Part shown: one piece after another, positions 13,901-25,300 of the stretch
Numbering within the stretch: position 1 is the stretch's first letter
Layout of the letters: each line of letters opens with the position of its first letter
From: Daedaleopsis sinensis
Taxonomy: Eukaryota; Basidiomycota; Agaricomycetes; Polyporales; Polyporaceae
Assembly: GCA_033807695.1 (NCBI GenBank)
Contig: CM066301.1
Coordinates: forward strand, 4,154,001-4,218,000
Reading direction: 5' to 3'
DNA: 64,000 bases
Notes under the pieces: model-generated
Told to the model about the DNA's origin: nothing
Databases searched by the model: none
Seen by the model: the letters and a program-made list of their open reading frames with translations, nothing else
Position numbers and translations under genes: made by a program

Positions 13901-15952
13901 ACGCCTCCCTGCCAGTGAGCCGCCATCGCAGCTCGAGAATCTCAAGGCTTCGGAATCAGTCCCTCCGCAGCGCCAAGGCTACCAATTCCGATGCCGAACT
14001 CGGGATGTGCTCCGTTTGTCGCCGCAGGCCCCGTGGTCCCTATGAGCGCCATCCAGCGGTTAACATCCAGATATCCAACCTGCATCTTCTGCGTCTCGGA
14101 GTCGGACATGCGCCCCTGTGCCGTCAACAACATACAGGATTCAGGAATGTCCACCTGAAGGACGCTGAGCCTGCGTGCGCTCCGTGTCATCCATGCGCCA
14201 TACAACGCGGTGAGGGGAGAATGCGCAAGAACACACCCCAACTTCGGCCAGGCCCCAGGCCCCAGGCCTCAGGTTTGCGCAACAGGGTTCCCGGGCCCTA
14301 GGTGCGACCATCCAGCACGGTCACCTCGCAACGCCCCGGGCTCCAGGTCTGCCACTTCAGGCCGACTCGGATGTCGTGGAACTTGCGCACCGGGGCGTGA
14401 CCGAATCCCCAGACGAGCTATCCTGGGACATGTCGTACTCGACCACTGTACTGTACCCCACGCATTCCGTTAACTGCACCTGTGACCGAGTCACGTTTGG
14501 AGTCGCCAACGTCTGCACGCGCATGACGACTTCGCGCATGCCTCTTCCGGCTGCCAGGCCGAAAAGAGACTCATCAACGCGTCATGCACGCGCCCCATGG
14601 CGTCGTCAAGCCGCATCGTGGCATACGTTGCTACCGTCACCTGATCCACCTTCCGCTCGCCCCTAATCCAGGTCCTACCGCGGATCGACAATTGCCCCCG
14701 CCGTGCTCATGCATAAGCTATAGCTAGTACTGAGTCTGTAGTCTACAGGCAGCCGGTCCCGGGCAGCGCAGGTTCGTCTCCCTAGATCTTTGGGTCATAT
14801 CTACTACCCTACACAGCCCAGTACTCAATATTCAATCCTAGGTGCAGTCACAGGCGGTGCTTAGAGGGTCCCCGAAGTCTGCGACCAGTGCGGCTGGCCG
14901 CCCTGCCGCCAGCGCTCGTCTAGCCACCCGCGTTCATTTCCGTGCACAGTACGCCATCCGTGTCTTCTCACTCTCACTTCCCCGCACACTGGTGGTACAT
15001 GAACGGGCTGTTGGCGGGGGCAAGGGGGGTGGACTATGCCGCGAGCTTCGCGTTGTGCATGTCCTCATCTGCGACGTAAGCATAAAATGTTGTGGCTGCG
15101 GCGCTGCGCCCCGTGGACACTCGTGGGCGGGGCACGCACGCCGTCACACGCACACGGCAACTCACGAGTCTTCTTCCAGGTTCCTGCTTACAGTCAGCTG
15201 CAGATGAAGACGCACTCCTGAGCTCGGGTGAGTGAGGCCAGCTGACCGTGCTGCACATCACCGACAGTTTCGGTGCACCACCGAGACGTCAGTCGTTGCA
15301 TCATATCTAACTCACACTGTCTTCCTCCGAGTCGTAGGGGCAGAGCTCTCATCGTCAACTAACCTCACGGCACAAGTTCCAATCACCCGTTCGCGCGCGA
15401 CACACGAAATGGTCACCCGTCCGAGTCCGAATCGCCTCGGCCGACCGCGGCCCCGGCACCTGGCACCTTGCGAGAAGAGTATATATGTGCCCACTGCCAG
15501 TGCATGGCGCTCCGCACTACATACATGCTCAGCGCACAGCGCTCAGCCCCATGCCGCGGGAGCCGCCGCCGGCCTCAAAGTTCTCCTCAAACTCAAAGGC
15601 GTGTCGAAGTCGAAGTCGAAATCGAAGCCGAAGCCGAAGTTGACGAATCCGCTGCGCAAAGCGGTGGCTGCCAGTGCGTGCACGCCGTATCCACCCACAT
15701 ACACGCATCCTGGTAAGTGGGCTACCGTGACATAGCACTCAGGTGCCAGACATCGGGAAGTACGGGAACGCAGTGGCAGTGGCTGGCAGCTCGTAGTCGT
15801 CCGGTCGTTCTCGCGCGAACGTTCCGGCATGGCGAAATACGCGTGCTGTGGTCACATATACTTTGCAGATACTTACAGTCACCTTCGTCTTCGTTCGAAC
15901 GTTCTACTATCGTACGTCCTATCATTTTCACATCCGCCGCCGCCGTGTCCGA

Positions 15953-15992
15953 GCCTCCGAGCCTCCGAGCCTCCGAGCCTCCGAGCCTCCGA
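15953..15992. repeat. 8-bp tandem repeat GCCTCCGA, five copies
   Basis: Five perfect head-to-tail copies of GCCTCCGA are visible. Because 8 is not a multiple of 3, each surrounding frame reads the same short peptide motif in turn, which inflates overlapping open frames here. Confidence 0.9.
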
Positions 15993-16262
15993 GGAGGATG
16001 CAGATGCGGAATCGAGACCTCGCAAAGCTCGCTGAAGCGGCCGCGGCTGGATCCCAGGGCCTAGACAAGTATGGAGATGCCCGAGGATCACGACAGCCAC
16101 TGGCTGCACAGTGCAGACGAATCTCCAGCTGTTCTGATCCCAGCTGCCATTATAATTCTCCGTTTGATTGGCTCGTCCGCGCGCAGCGCAGAGGTGGAGA
16201 CTCAGATAGTGCACGGGTGCACGCGGGCACGTCAGACGGCATCATGCTGATAACTAAAGTAC

Positions 16263-16284
16263 AGTACTGAGTACTGAGTACTGA
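16263..16284. repeat. AGTACTG short tandem repeat
   Basis: Three near-perfect copies of AGTACTGA/AGTACTG overlap head to tail. The ScaI-like AGTACT core is itself palindromic. No function is inferred. Confidence 0.8.
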
Positions 16285-17816
16285 AATGTCGCGATATCGG
16301 AAATGCGCCGAGTACTACTACCAGCGTGAATGGGTTACGGACTGTTACGGAGCTCTGCCTGCAGGCTGACTGCAGACTCGGGCGAATTACTCATATAATG
16401 CTGATTAAGCGTCACCGTCGTACTGTATTCGTGCTGCGTGCATACGACTCGTCGACATTATGATATCATATGGTGCGTGTGTTCGCCGACGTGTGTCTAT
16501 GATCAGCAAGCAATAAATAGTACTCTGATCAAGTGTCCGAAGTCTCAAAGGACTGGCAGAAAAATCAATGTGACCGCGTCACAGACGGGCTGGAATGTCT
16601 GATGGTGATGACAGAGCTACTTATAGTCATAGGCGTATGTCGCTTTAGGTACACCGTACCAGGACAGTGAATCTAAACTTTAAAGCATGCACATGCGCAT
16701 TGCGCAGCAGAACCAAATTCGCCTGGCAGGCTGGGCGTAGCGAGAGGGCCTAGAAGCTTCAAGCACGAGCGGACCACCCCCGAACGAAGCGGCTCGTCAG
16801 CTGAACCGTGAACGCGATAAAGCTTGCGACGAGCGGCGGATGCAAGCGGCGGTCACCGATGCAGGAATCAGAAGCGCGAGGCGCGGAGGGAGGTGCAAAC
16901 GCGGCGTGGCTTTTGCGCCACCTGTATTAACGAACCGAGCCGAACCATACCGAACGAAGGGAGCAGGGGCGGGGGCGGAGGGTGCACGTGCGAGTACCGT
17001 ACTACGAGAACAACTGAGCAAGGTTTTGGATGTATGATGGGTGATGGGTGTGCGTTGCGCATGCGCACGATGACGGGGAACCGGGTTCCGGAAACTATGA
17101 TGAGCATAACGGCGGCTATGGATGTGTGTATGTGTGCGGGATCAGATGCGTGTGCGTGTACGTGGTTTTGTAGAGGATGGATGGCAGAGCGGAGTTATAC
17201 TTGTACTTGTACTTGTGGCTTATGACTTGTGGGGACATTGGGGACATTGGGGCGGACATCGATGCGTGACAGCGTGAGCGGTGATAGATAGTGATATAGA
17301 AATTGCTGGGTTACGGTGACGGAGTGATGGTGGATGCTGATGGGGAACATGCTAGGGGTCCGAAGGTGGAGGTAGCCCTCGAGCCCCGATGCGGCGAATG
17401 CATAGATAGGTTTAGGTGCGGACATGCGGGCGGAAGCCACTGGTCAGGCGGGTGCGGTCGAAGCCGGAGATGGACTTGACGGTCGCACGGTGAGACGGAC
17501 AGATGGCCCACTGCCTTTTGAGATGGGGACCATGCGAAGGGCGGAAGAAAGCCCGGAGGAAGGTAGATCCGAGAGGGTGGAGAGCGATGAAGAGCGAGCA
17601 TGACGATAGTTGAGTATCACGAATGCGACCAGAGCATGGAATGCGAGATGAGACGAGTAACGAAGACGAATGCGATGCAGTGATTTGGAAAGGATGTGTC
17701 TAATGCGGATGATGCGGAGGAATGAGGAATGGAAAAACTGGTCGTGCGGGCAGTCCGTGTTTTTGGTCGTTAATCCATGCTCCAATCGTGACAAGAGGTG
17801 AAAAGATCGTCAAGCT

Positions 17817-19298
17817 TCATCGCTTCACAGTGGCGGCCCGGCCGCGTTCGCGAGCCAGGAGACCACTGCGTCCACTGCCGTACCCGGGGGCCTTGGTGTC
17901 GGCGCCGTTAGGGATCCTGTCCAACTCGCCGACGCGCCTCCTGCCCCTCCTCCTCGCTTCTTCCGCCGATACTTCAACGTCGTCGTCATCCTCGACCGCA
18001 TATCCCGACGGGGAGTCGCGAAGGTCCAGCTTTTCGAACTTCGGCAGCGGCGGCGGGGAGCTGTTCCTCCTCTGGGCGAGTTGGAGGGCGGCCCGAACAC
18101 CAGCGGCAACCACGGGGCTGTGCGCGACCCAGTCGGCGACCTTTTCCATGCTGTCCAGACGGGCACGGGCTTGAGCGGTCTGATGAGCATGAGCGCGCGG
18201 ACGCGGAGAGCGGCTCGGAGAGCGTCGAGAGGAAGATGAACGCCCGTCAAGATCACGCCGTCTGCTGCGTCCGCGCGGAGCTAGGTCCGTAGTCGGAGGC
18301 TGGCCCCTGGAAACATGCGCAGGCTGCGTAATGGCAAACGCCGTGGTGGTGTCCAAAACGGGATTGGCGATGCGGGGGGTGGGCGGCGAGGAGGAAGTTT
18401 GAAGGGAGCGCGAGAGCATGGACAAAGCTGAAGGGCCCTTGTGGGAGCGCGGCGCCGTGGAGGTGGAGACTAGGAGAGAGAAGTAAGCGGGAAGACTTGC
18501 CCGATTGCGACGCTTCTTTCCCGTCACTGTATCCTCCTTCTCGCGCTCGCTATCGTCGTTGGGCGGGGTCGCTATCTCCACCGACTTGCGGCCGTGGCGG
18601 CGACCAGAGTGCACCGAGGAGCCAGATGCTGGGACGGAGGGAACGTCGGACATGTCTTCCTCAGTCGCGTAGTCGTATGGCATGCTCTGGGACACACCGC
18701 TTGTGGTAGAAGGCACAGATAGCGAGGAAATGCGACGGTGCAAGTTCGGGATGGTCGAACGGTGGTTGGTGGTGGAAGGGCGGCGGACGTACGCTAAGGA
18801 AGACGGGTTCTGGCGTTGGAGAGTCGCAAATGAAGGCGAGAGCTTGGAGGGATCCGGCGAGTTGTAGTCGGGGTTCATGGCGTAGTACTCGTCGTCGGTG
18901 TTTGCGCCGTAGATGACCTGAGACACACTCTCGTCGTCGTAGTCGTTGTTATCTTCGAACGCAGACCAGGAGGTGGAAGAGTTGGATGAGGATGACTCGG
19001 AGTGCCGCACACGGTGAGATCTGCGCGTGTCTAGCGAGTGGCCGAGGGCGGACGGAAGCAACGAGGGGACCTCCGCGAGGTGGGGCACATTGGTGGTGGA
19101 ATGAAGAAACGGCGAGGGTTGTGCGCTGCTTGTTGTGGATACGGAAGGCGAGGTGATGTCTCTGTTCTCGCACTCGTCGCTGCAGTACACTCGGCTATGG
19201 GGGAGTGAGTACGCGGGAGGGAATGGTGGGGAGGACGGGGGCACGTACCCGTCGGCGTGGACAGGCCTGCCGCAGAGGAGGCAGACTTCTTCGTACAT
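17817..19298 (-). CDS. Ecl1-like zinc-binding protein
   Basis: Ecl1-family proteins are fungal zinc-binding factors; in fission yeast they extend chronological lifespan and respond to zinc. The start at 19298 gives a protein opening with CLLCGRPV. The frame stays open through 19248-19195, but that 54-nt segment has clean splice sites (GG|GTACGTG and CCATAG|CC). Removing it fuses HADG to RVYCSDECENRD and recreates the compact family signature Cys-x2-Cys ... Tyr-Cys-Ser-Asp-Glu-Cys, with cysteines at residues 6, 9, 21 and 25. The spliced protein is about 475 residues, far longer than yeast Ecl1; the rest is Ser/Pro-rich and disordered, with an Arg/Ser-rich stretch and an acidic run near the end. 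The N-terminal zinc motif is clear; the role of the tail is unknown. Confidence 0.8.
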   Translation of the reverse strand: MYEEVCLLCGRPVHADGYVPPSSPPFPPAYSLPHSRVYCSDECENRDITSPSVSTTSSAQPSPFLHSTTNVPHLAEVPSLLPSALGHSLDTRRSHRVRHSESSSSNSSTSWSAFEDNNDYDDESVSQVIYGANTDDEYYAMNPDYNSPDPSKLSPSFATLQRQNPSSLAYVRRPSTTNHRSTIPNLHRRISSLSVPSTTSGVSQSMPYDYATEEDMSDVPSVPASGSSVHSGRRHGRKSVEIATPPNDDSEREKEDTVTGKKRRNRASLPAYFSLLVSTSTAPRSHKGPSALSMLSRSLQTSSSPPTPRIANPVLDTTTAFAITQPAHVSRGQPPTTDLAPRGRSRRRDLDGRSSSSRRSPSRSPRPRAHAHQTAQARARLDSMEKVADWVAHSPVVAAGVRAALQLAQRRNSSPPPLPKFEKLDLRDSPSGYAVEDDDDVEVSAEEARRRGRRRVGELDRIPNGADTKAPGYGSGRSGLLARERGRAATVKR

Positions 19299-19353
19299 GG
19301 CGGTCGCTGGCTGGCGGGGGGCAGATGGGATGGGCAGAGACGTCGGGGGGCGG

Positions 19354-19367
19354 GGGTTATATAACCC
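19354..19367 (-). promoter_or_regulatory. Palindromic TATA element upstream of the Ecl1-like gene
   Basis: The sequence GGGTTATATAACCC is a perfect 14-bp palindrome containing a TATA box. It ends about 56 bases upstream of the predicted start at 19298, a fitting core-promoter distance. Symmetry would allow firing in both directions, but no gene was seen on the plus side. Confidence 0.6.
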
Positions 19368-22300
19368 ACATTTCGACGAGGGCCCTCCTACCGGCGTCTC
19401 TACCTTATCCCCAAAAATAGGACACATGACTCCCATCCCACCGTCACTCTTGTCACGCCCGCGCCTCCTTGGCGATCTCCAGATCTCGCGTCCATACATG
19501 GGCATCATCCGGCCCTCCTGTCACACCCCGCCCGGTCACCCCGCCGGCAAGGACAGCCCTGTCCGGAACACGTTCATCTTCGTCGACTCTTTGTTCCAGC
19601 CGCCGTCTGCACTCGCGGTGGACATGTCCGCAAACGTGGAGGACGGTACTGAACGTGCATTCCAGCCGACGCGACTCCATTCCAGGCAGCCCGCCTTATC
19701 GCGGCAGACCCTCGGCAGCTGCACGAGTATTCCCCGCCCATTAAACCTCCTTCTCTTCTCATCCTCTGCAGCCATCTCAGAACCGTCTGTCAGACACACC
19801 GCATCAGTCTCTGTACCTCTTCTTATTCCCGCCCCGACCCCTTTCACCTTTCTCTCCGCTCAATGCAGAACGCCCATCCATGTGTGCCCACTCCACCCCT
19901 TTTTCCGCACCGGTCACGGCCCATGCACACTCCATTTCACACATGCGCATTAATGCGGACGGTGCACGCCTGCGCCTCCGCCGCAAATTGCAATCCCCCA
20001 GACGTGTCGCGGACGCCTGATGAGCAGTTCGACGACGGCGGCTCCCAGCAGCTGCAGCAGCCTTCGCTTCGATCCCTTCGCCGCGGTATCTGTCCCCAAC
20101 TGCCAACGCGATCTCCTGGAACAGGGCGGGCATACAGTAGGCCACATCATGCACATCCCTGTCAGACTGAGAGGAACGCACACCGGCCTGCACCGGTTTG
20201 GGCTGGGGCTGCCGCCCTGGACGAGGGTGTATCTAGATACCTCACTACCGCCGGCGCATGTGCGAATGTCGTCTTGGCCAATTCGCCACGATTGCGCGTC
20301 GGGTGCGGACGCCCGACGATATCCTTTTTTGATCCACTCGTCCGATAGCACCAGCACCATCAACGATTGCAGCCCGAGGTTCGAGTCAGGCTGACTCAGT
20401 GACTGGGACGACGGTCCCCCGATTCAGCTCGCATCGACCGGCCGACTGCTCGAGCTCCGAAGGTAAGTAGGTACCTCCCCGGTCGTCGTAACCGCGGATT
20501 ATTTGCTGGCGCGGTCGTCAACGCACGCCTTCTTTGTTCCATGTCGCGCGTGTCACACAATCACACAAGACTCTTCGGTCACTCTCAAGTCTCCAATCGA
20601 AATTCATGATCTCGTTGGCGACTGCGGGTGCTAGCACCTCCATTCGCGACGGTCCAGACCCGCGGCCGCGCAATTCATTTCCTCTCTCAGCTCTGCGCAC
20701 GCGGGCGACCGCAAATTTTCTCCACTGGCACGTTCCTCCGTGACAAAGGTAAGTAGGCCACCCTTAAGTAAGTACTATCTCAGTCTGCTCCAGGCTCCAG
20801 CTGCTCGCACCGTTCCGCCACGGCCATCGATGCACATGCGCATTTGCACAACGGGGATGTGCCACTCGCGTGCGTACTCGACGTCGTAATCCCGGCGCCT
20901 GTAGGCACGTCCACCGCGACGGTCAAGCGAGTTTGCCCTGCTTACCGCGTCCCCGCACGGCGCACGCATCGCACGCATCACCGCAGGCCTCATTGTCCCG
21001 TTGCCGGCCTTCTTCACGCGTTGCGCCTAAAGACTCGCGGAGGAACGCGAATCACCCCAGGCCCAGCCGCAGCGCCTCGTGCCCCACCTGCACGCTCTTC
21101 TCCGAGCCGGGTACATACATGCCTTTTGAAGGATGAGTATTCTAGTGGTGTCCTCTCAGTTTTTTAAAAAGTCAAGTCAGCACTCACTCCGAGTCCTATT
21201 CCTTGCCAGGATCTTGACATGTGTAGCCGACCGGTCATGCAACCCTGCAACCTTGCAGCCTTGCACGGTGTTCGCTCTAGCGCACACGGCCCCGCCCGGT
21301 GGACCCACAAAGCTGCGAACAGCCGCGACGCGAGCCGTCGCGCCTCGCGACCACCCTGTATTCGGTAAGCAGCAATCAGTCTCCAGGAGCTCCAACGTTC
21401 GACACGCCCGGTGCGTGTTCACATTTTCAAGGATCCTCCGCCGACTCCCCGACTCCCCGACACCCCACATGCGCATGCGCATGCGATGGCCAGACAGCTG
21501 CAGCCCTTCTAGCCCAGCCCAGCCCAGCCCAGCGCGTACAAAGCGCACGCGCACGCGGCACCCTCGACCGCACTCGAACTTCTGCCAACCAGCACAGTTA
21601 TAACTACAGTTACAGTTACAGTCGCCCCCCAGAAGTCTAAGATAGGAGCCCTCGTCAGAGACCTTGTCGGCTGCACTTCGCGCTCTCAGCTCTCAGATCT
21701 CAGCGCGCACCACAGGCAGGTCGGCCCGCACACCCCCATATCGAGCGAGCGCGTATCGTCCGGATCCGCTTCCGCCGCCGCGCAGGCGTTCGCGAAGCGT
21801 CCGCGTCGACTCCCGTACGCGTGCGTTACGGTTTTGCCGTTATATCCTAGACCTTTTTAAAGTTACTACTTATGATCACAGCTCGCATGATGCATGTGCA
21901 TCTGTATGCAAGGACTGTGCACGCGCACGCGCACGACCGGTCCTGGTGCGCCGAATGCCGACCGCCGACTCGCGCCGCTGTTCCGCACGTGCGAGCGAGC
22001 TTGTGCCGTGCGCCGTGCACAGAACCCACGCGTCCGGAAATGGACGTCCAGCGCGATCCGCGCGCAGTCGGGAGTCGGTGCGCCCGCCCGCCGTGTGCAG
22101 CCGGGAATGGAGATGGGAGCGCATCGCGCGAGTCGGTGTCACGCCGGCGCCGGGAGGTGACCGGTGACCAGTACTTGCAGTTGATAGCTATAAGTAAGTA
22201 CTTCGAATTCGCGTTCCGAGTCACTTAGACTAGAACTGCGCTCCGGATGCTCTCTTCACGCGTACGATGATGGGCTGAGGCCCGTCACATCTCACGCTCG

Positions 22301-25300
22301 CACAACCAGCTCGCATCTTCGATGACTACGCGCGCGGCGGAGGCCGCGAGCCTGCTGGAGTTTGAATCCGAGTGCGAATTCGAGGCCAGCGATCGCGCGC
22401 CCGGCGCGAACTCGTGCGGATTCTCGAAACGAGCTCCACTCGCTGGTATGGAGTCTGGAATGCGCGCGGAGAATTGTCACACACAGACTGAGGCAGAAGT
22501 AGAGAGAACCGAGCCCCATTCAACTTGTTTGAATCGCCGGCCCCACGCAGAGGGGACAATAACCTCTTCGACGCGCGTCGAGCGTTCGCGAAGGTGGTGC
22601 AGTCTGCAGAAGGTGGAACGCTGAATCGCTGACAGGTACGCGTGCGCCATGGCGACCGCACGCTGTAAGCCTGAATGTAAGCTCGACGCGAACCACGATG
22701 GATGGCCTCCATCTCCATACTTATCCAACGCGCGACCGCGCTTCGCACCAGGTTCTGCCACATCCCCCTACATCCCCCGGTGAACCGAGTGAAGGGCGCA
22801 CGCTTCTCTGGGCGCGGGCTCGCACCGTCGCGCGGCAGCGATTGTTCGACGGACTGGGTCACGCATCGCATCACGTATCACACGCGTACGTATCACGTCG
22901 TCGTCGTCGTCGTCGATGGCGGTGGCCAGGAATATAGTATTTAGATTCCAGGATGCAAGTGGACTCGGAGATGTGACAGACGCCGAGCCGACTTGTAACG
23001 CGTCACGACGACGACGACGCTTCTCCGACTCCGACTCGGAGCTCGCAGCGTACGTGAAGTCGCGTCCTCGGCAACATCATCCCACCAGTAAGTTTTCCGA
23101 ACATGTCAGAGCTCCGAGTTCTGAGTTCAAACATATGCATCGCTTGTAGTACTTACGCACCCCTCGACGCATCCCGAGGAGAAGTCGCCCGGGCCTGGAA
23201 CACCGTGGGCCTCGCGTGTTATTTGCAATCATTGCCACTGCGTCCTGCATTTTTGCTGTGTCGGAGCGTGACGAGGATTCGTGGATCCCCCACTACGCTA
23301 CGTCGCGTAATTATAACGCGACCCAAAAGTCTATCTGCAAGAACCCGTCGCTACCCCAGACCTCCAGGCCTCACCGTGGCGCCATCATCATGCATCCTGC
23401 GCCTCGAACAGAGTCAGACGCAGTCAGGACCCCATTTCTCGGATTCAGCAACTTGAATGCGGCCGGGACGTGCCAGTGACGCGGCGGGGGTGTCTCGCAT
23501 TATGATGCTTGTAAAACGGGCATTTGCGCCGCACCATTAAACGTGAGTAGAGCATAGAACATATCACTTAGATTTCACTCACTCACAACCCTCTTTCCGT
23601 CCCTTACAGAAGTCACGCCGAGGCTCCGGACTCTCTGGCAGACTGGTATGGTGCGCGCAATCATAGTCACGCGGCCATGTGGTACTTACATAGCAACCTG
23701 ATCAAAGACGTGAGTCCTCGTCCTTTCGCACCGAGCGCATACAGTGCATCATTGCGTTTGCAGCACGTCCTGGCGAGGTCAGGTCGGGACACATGGCCTC
23801 ACATCCGGGACCACCGACTCCCGAGAACTCAAGATGACCAAAACCTCCGCAGGCCCGCGTGAGCGAGCACGCAGCGCCCGCCCCCCGCGTGTGCCCCCGT
23901 CACGCCTCAGGATCGCATCAGGTGCGCTGCTCATCTTTTCAGACGCGCATGCACGTTCCGTATTGTGGCCCGCTGGACACGGGGCACACGCATGCAGACA
24001 TCGACATGCCACAAAGTCACCGCAGCACCGGTGCGGGTGCGGCGGCTCGGGCGGGGGTTTTCAACAGTATTCAACCGTATCGTGGCGTCTGCACACGACC
24101 ACGACTGGCATCTACGACTGTATCAGAGCATGTCTGGGCGCAGTAATGTCGACAGCCGGCCGACATACACTGTATGTATGCATTGGGCACGGGGACGCAT
24201 CGCGTACCGAGACTGAATATGGCGGTCGCAGTCACTCGGACTCCGAGGCGCGGGCGACGTCTCCAGAATCGGGCGAGGATCGCCAACGATCCTCGCCGGG
24301 GCTGGAGATACCGCTGCATGCGCGTGCATCCTATCGAGGACGGGACCAGTCTCGAGCATATTGAGATCGAAGCGCGGCCGGTAAATCCTCTCTTGGCCAT
24401 CGATAGATTTGCGTGTCTGTGCGCCCGACAGATCGACGTCGACCGTACATTCTACCGGCGAAGCCACCGTCACCGTCACTGTCGTCCGAGTCCCGGTCGG
24501 TGCTATTGCTGTCACGCCGCTCTGATGACCGTGAACGGCAACATAACCGACAATTGTAACGTGAACATCCTGGAGTGGGATTCTTGCGAGTGATTGCACC
24601 ATGAGTGCATGAATACGTATGCATGCACTAAGCACTTGCCACATATATACGTGTCGCGTGCGCATACGTGCCCATGCAGTGGCCCGCGCGAGGATTGGCC
24701 GAGGCGTGGTAGAGTCCCAGCTGCAGTTTTCGATTAGCATTGAATCGTTGAGTCACACATGTACTTATACGCTGCTTTCGCGCGACGACGTCGCGACGAT
24801 GGGAGAACGGTGTCGTCATAGCCTGAGTACGTGTCTGTCGGGGATCGCTGGATCCGCCATCAGCCCGCCATCCTCGTGCACATGACTGTCACGGTGTGCA
24901 TGATGATAGTCACTCACGCGTCCTCGGCAGGATCTGAATGGATCGCCGTACACAGTACGGATGTAACTTAGTATGTAGTGGGACTGCAGCTGCATCCGCG
25001 GCCGCGGCGATGACCTCATACGAGCGCGGCCTTCGTCGGGCTTTCTTCAGTCCTTTCTCGCAGTCACAAGTTCGCACATCAGTCAGAGATCCGGAGACGC
25101 ACCCAGATTGGACACTCTACATATGCATACGTCGACATCACAGATGGCCACCATCACTCTACCGCAGCGGGTGCCGCAGCTTGGGTAACCTGCAGCTGTC
25201 TCCCAAGCTCACAGTACTTGCCCTGCAGTGGCTGGCAAGACCGCTCCGTCGCCGCGATCGCTCTCTCTAGATGGTCCTGTCGAGGCTAGCGACGCCGATA

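Larger units (their letters stand above)
10945..17816. other. Gene-free GC-rich stretch with simple repeats
   Basis: About 6.9 kb lie between the divergent upstream side of Gid7 and the 3' end of the Ecl1-like gene. No family motif or coherent exon series was found on either strand. Small repeats include ATGATGC units at 11534-11556, a GCCTCCGA array near 15953-15992 and AGTACTG units at 16263-16284. Open frames such as 11547-12134 (+) look like chance products of high GC. Confidence 0.6.

Noticed and set aside
20366..20400. tRNA-like GGTTCGAGTC
   Set aside because: The flanking bases do not form a T-stem and no acceptor or anticodon stem could be found upstream.
24123..24740. 205-residue minus-strand open frame
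   Set aside because: GC-driven composition, no motif and overlapping frames of similar length on both strands.
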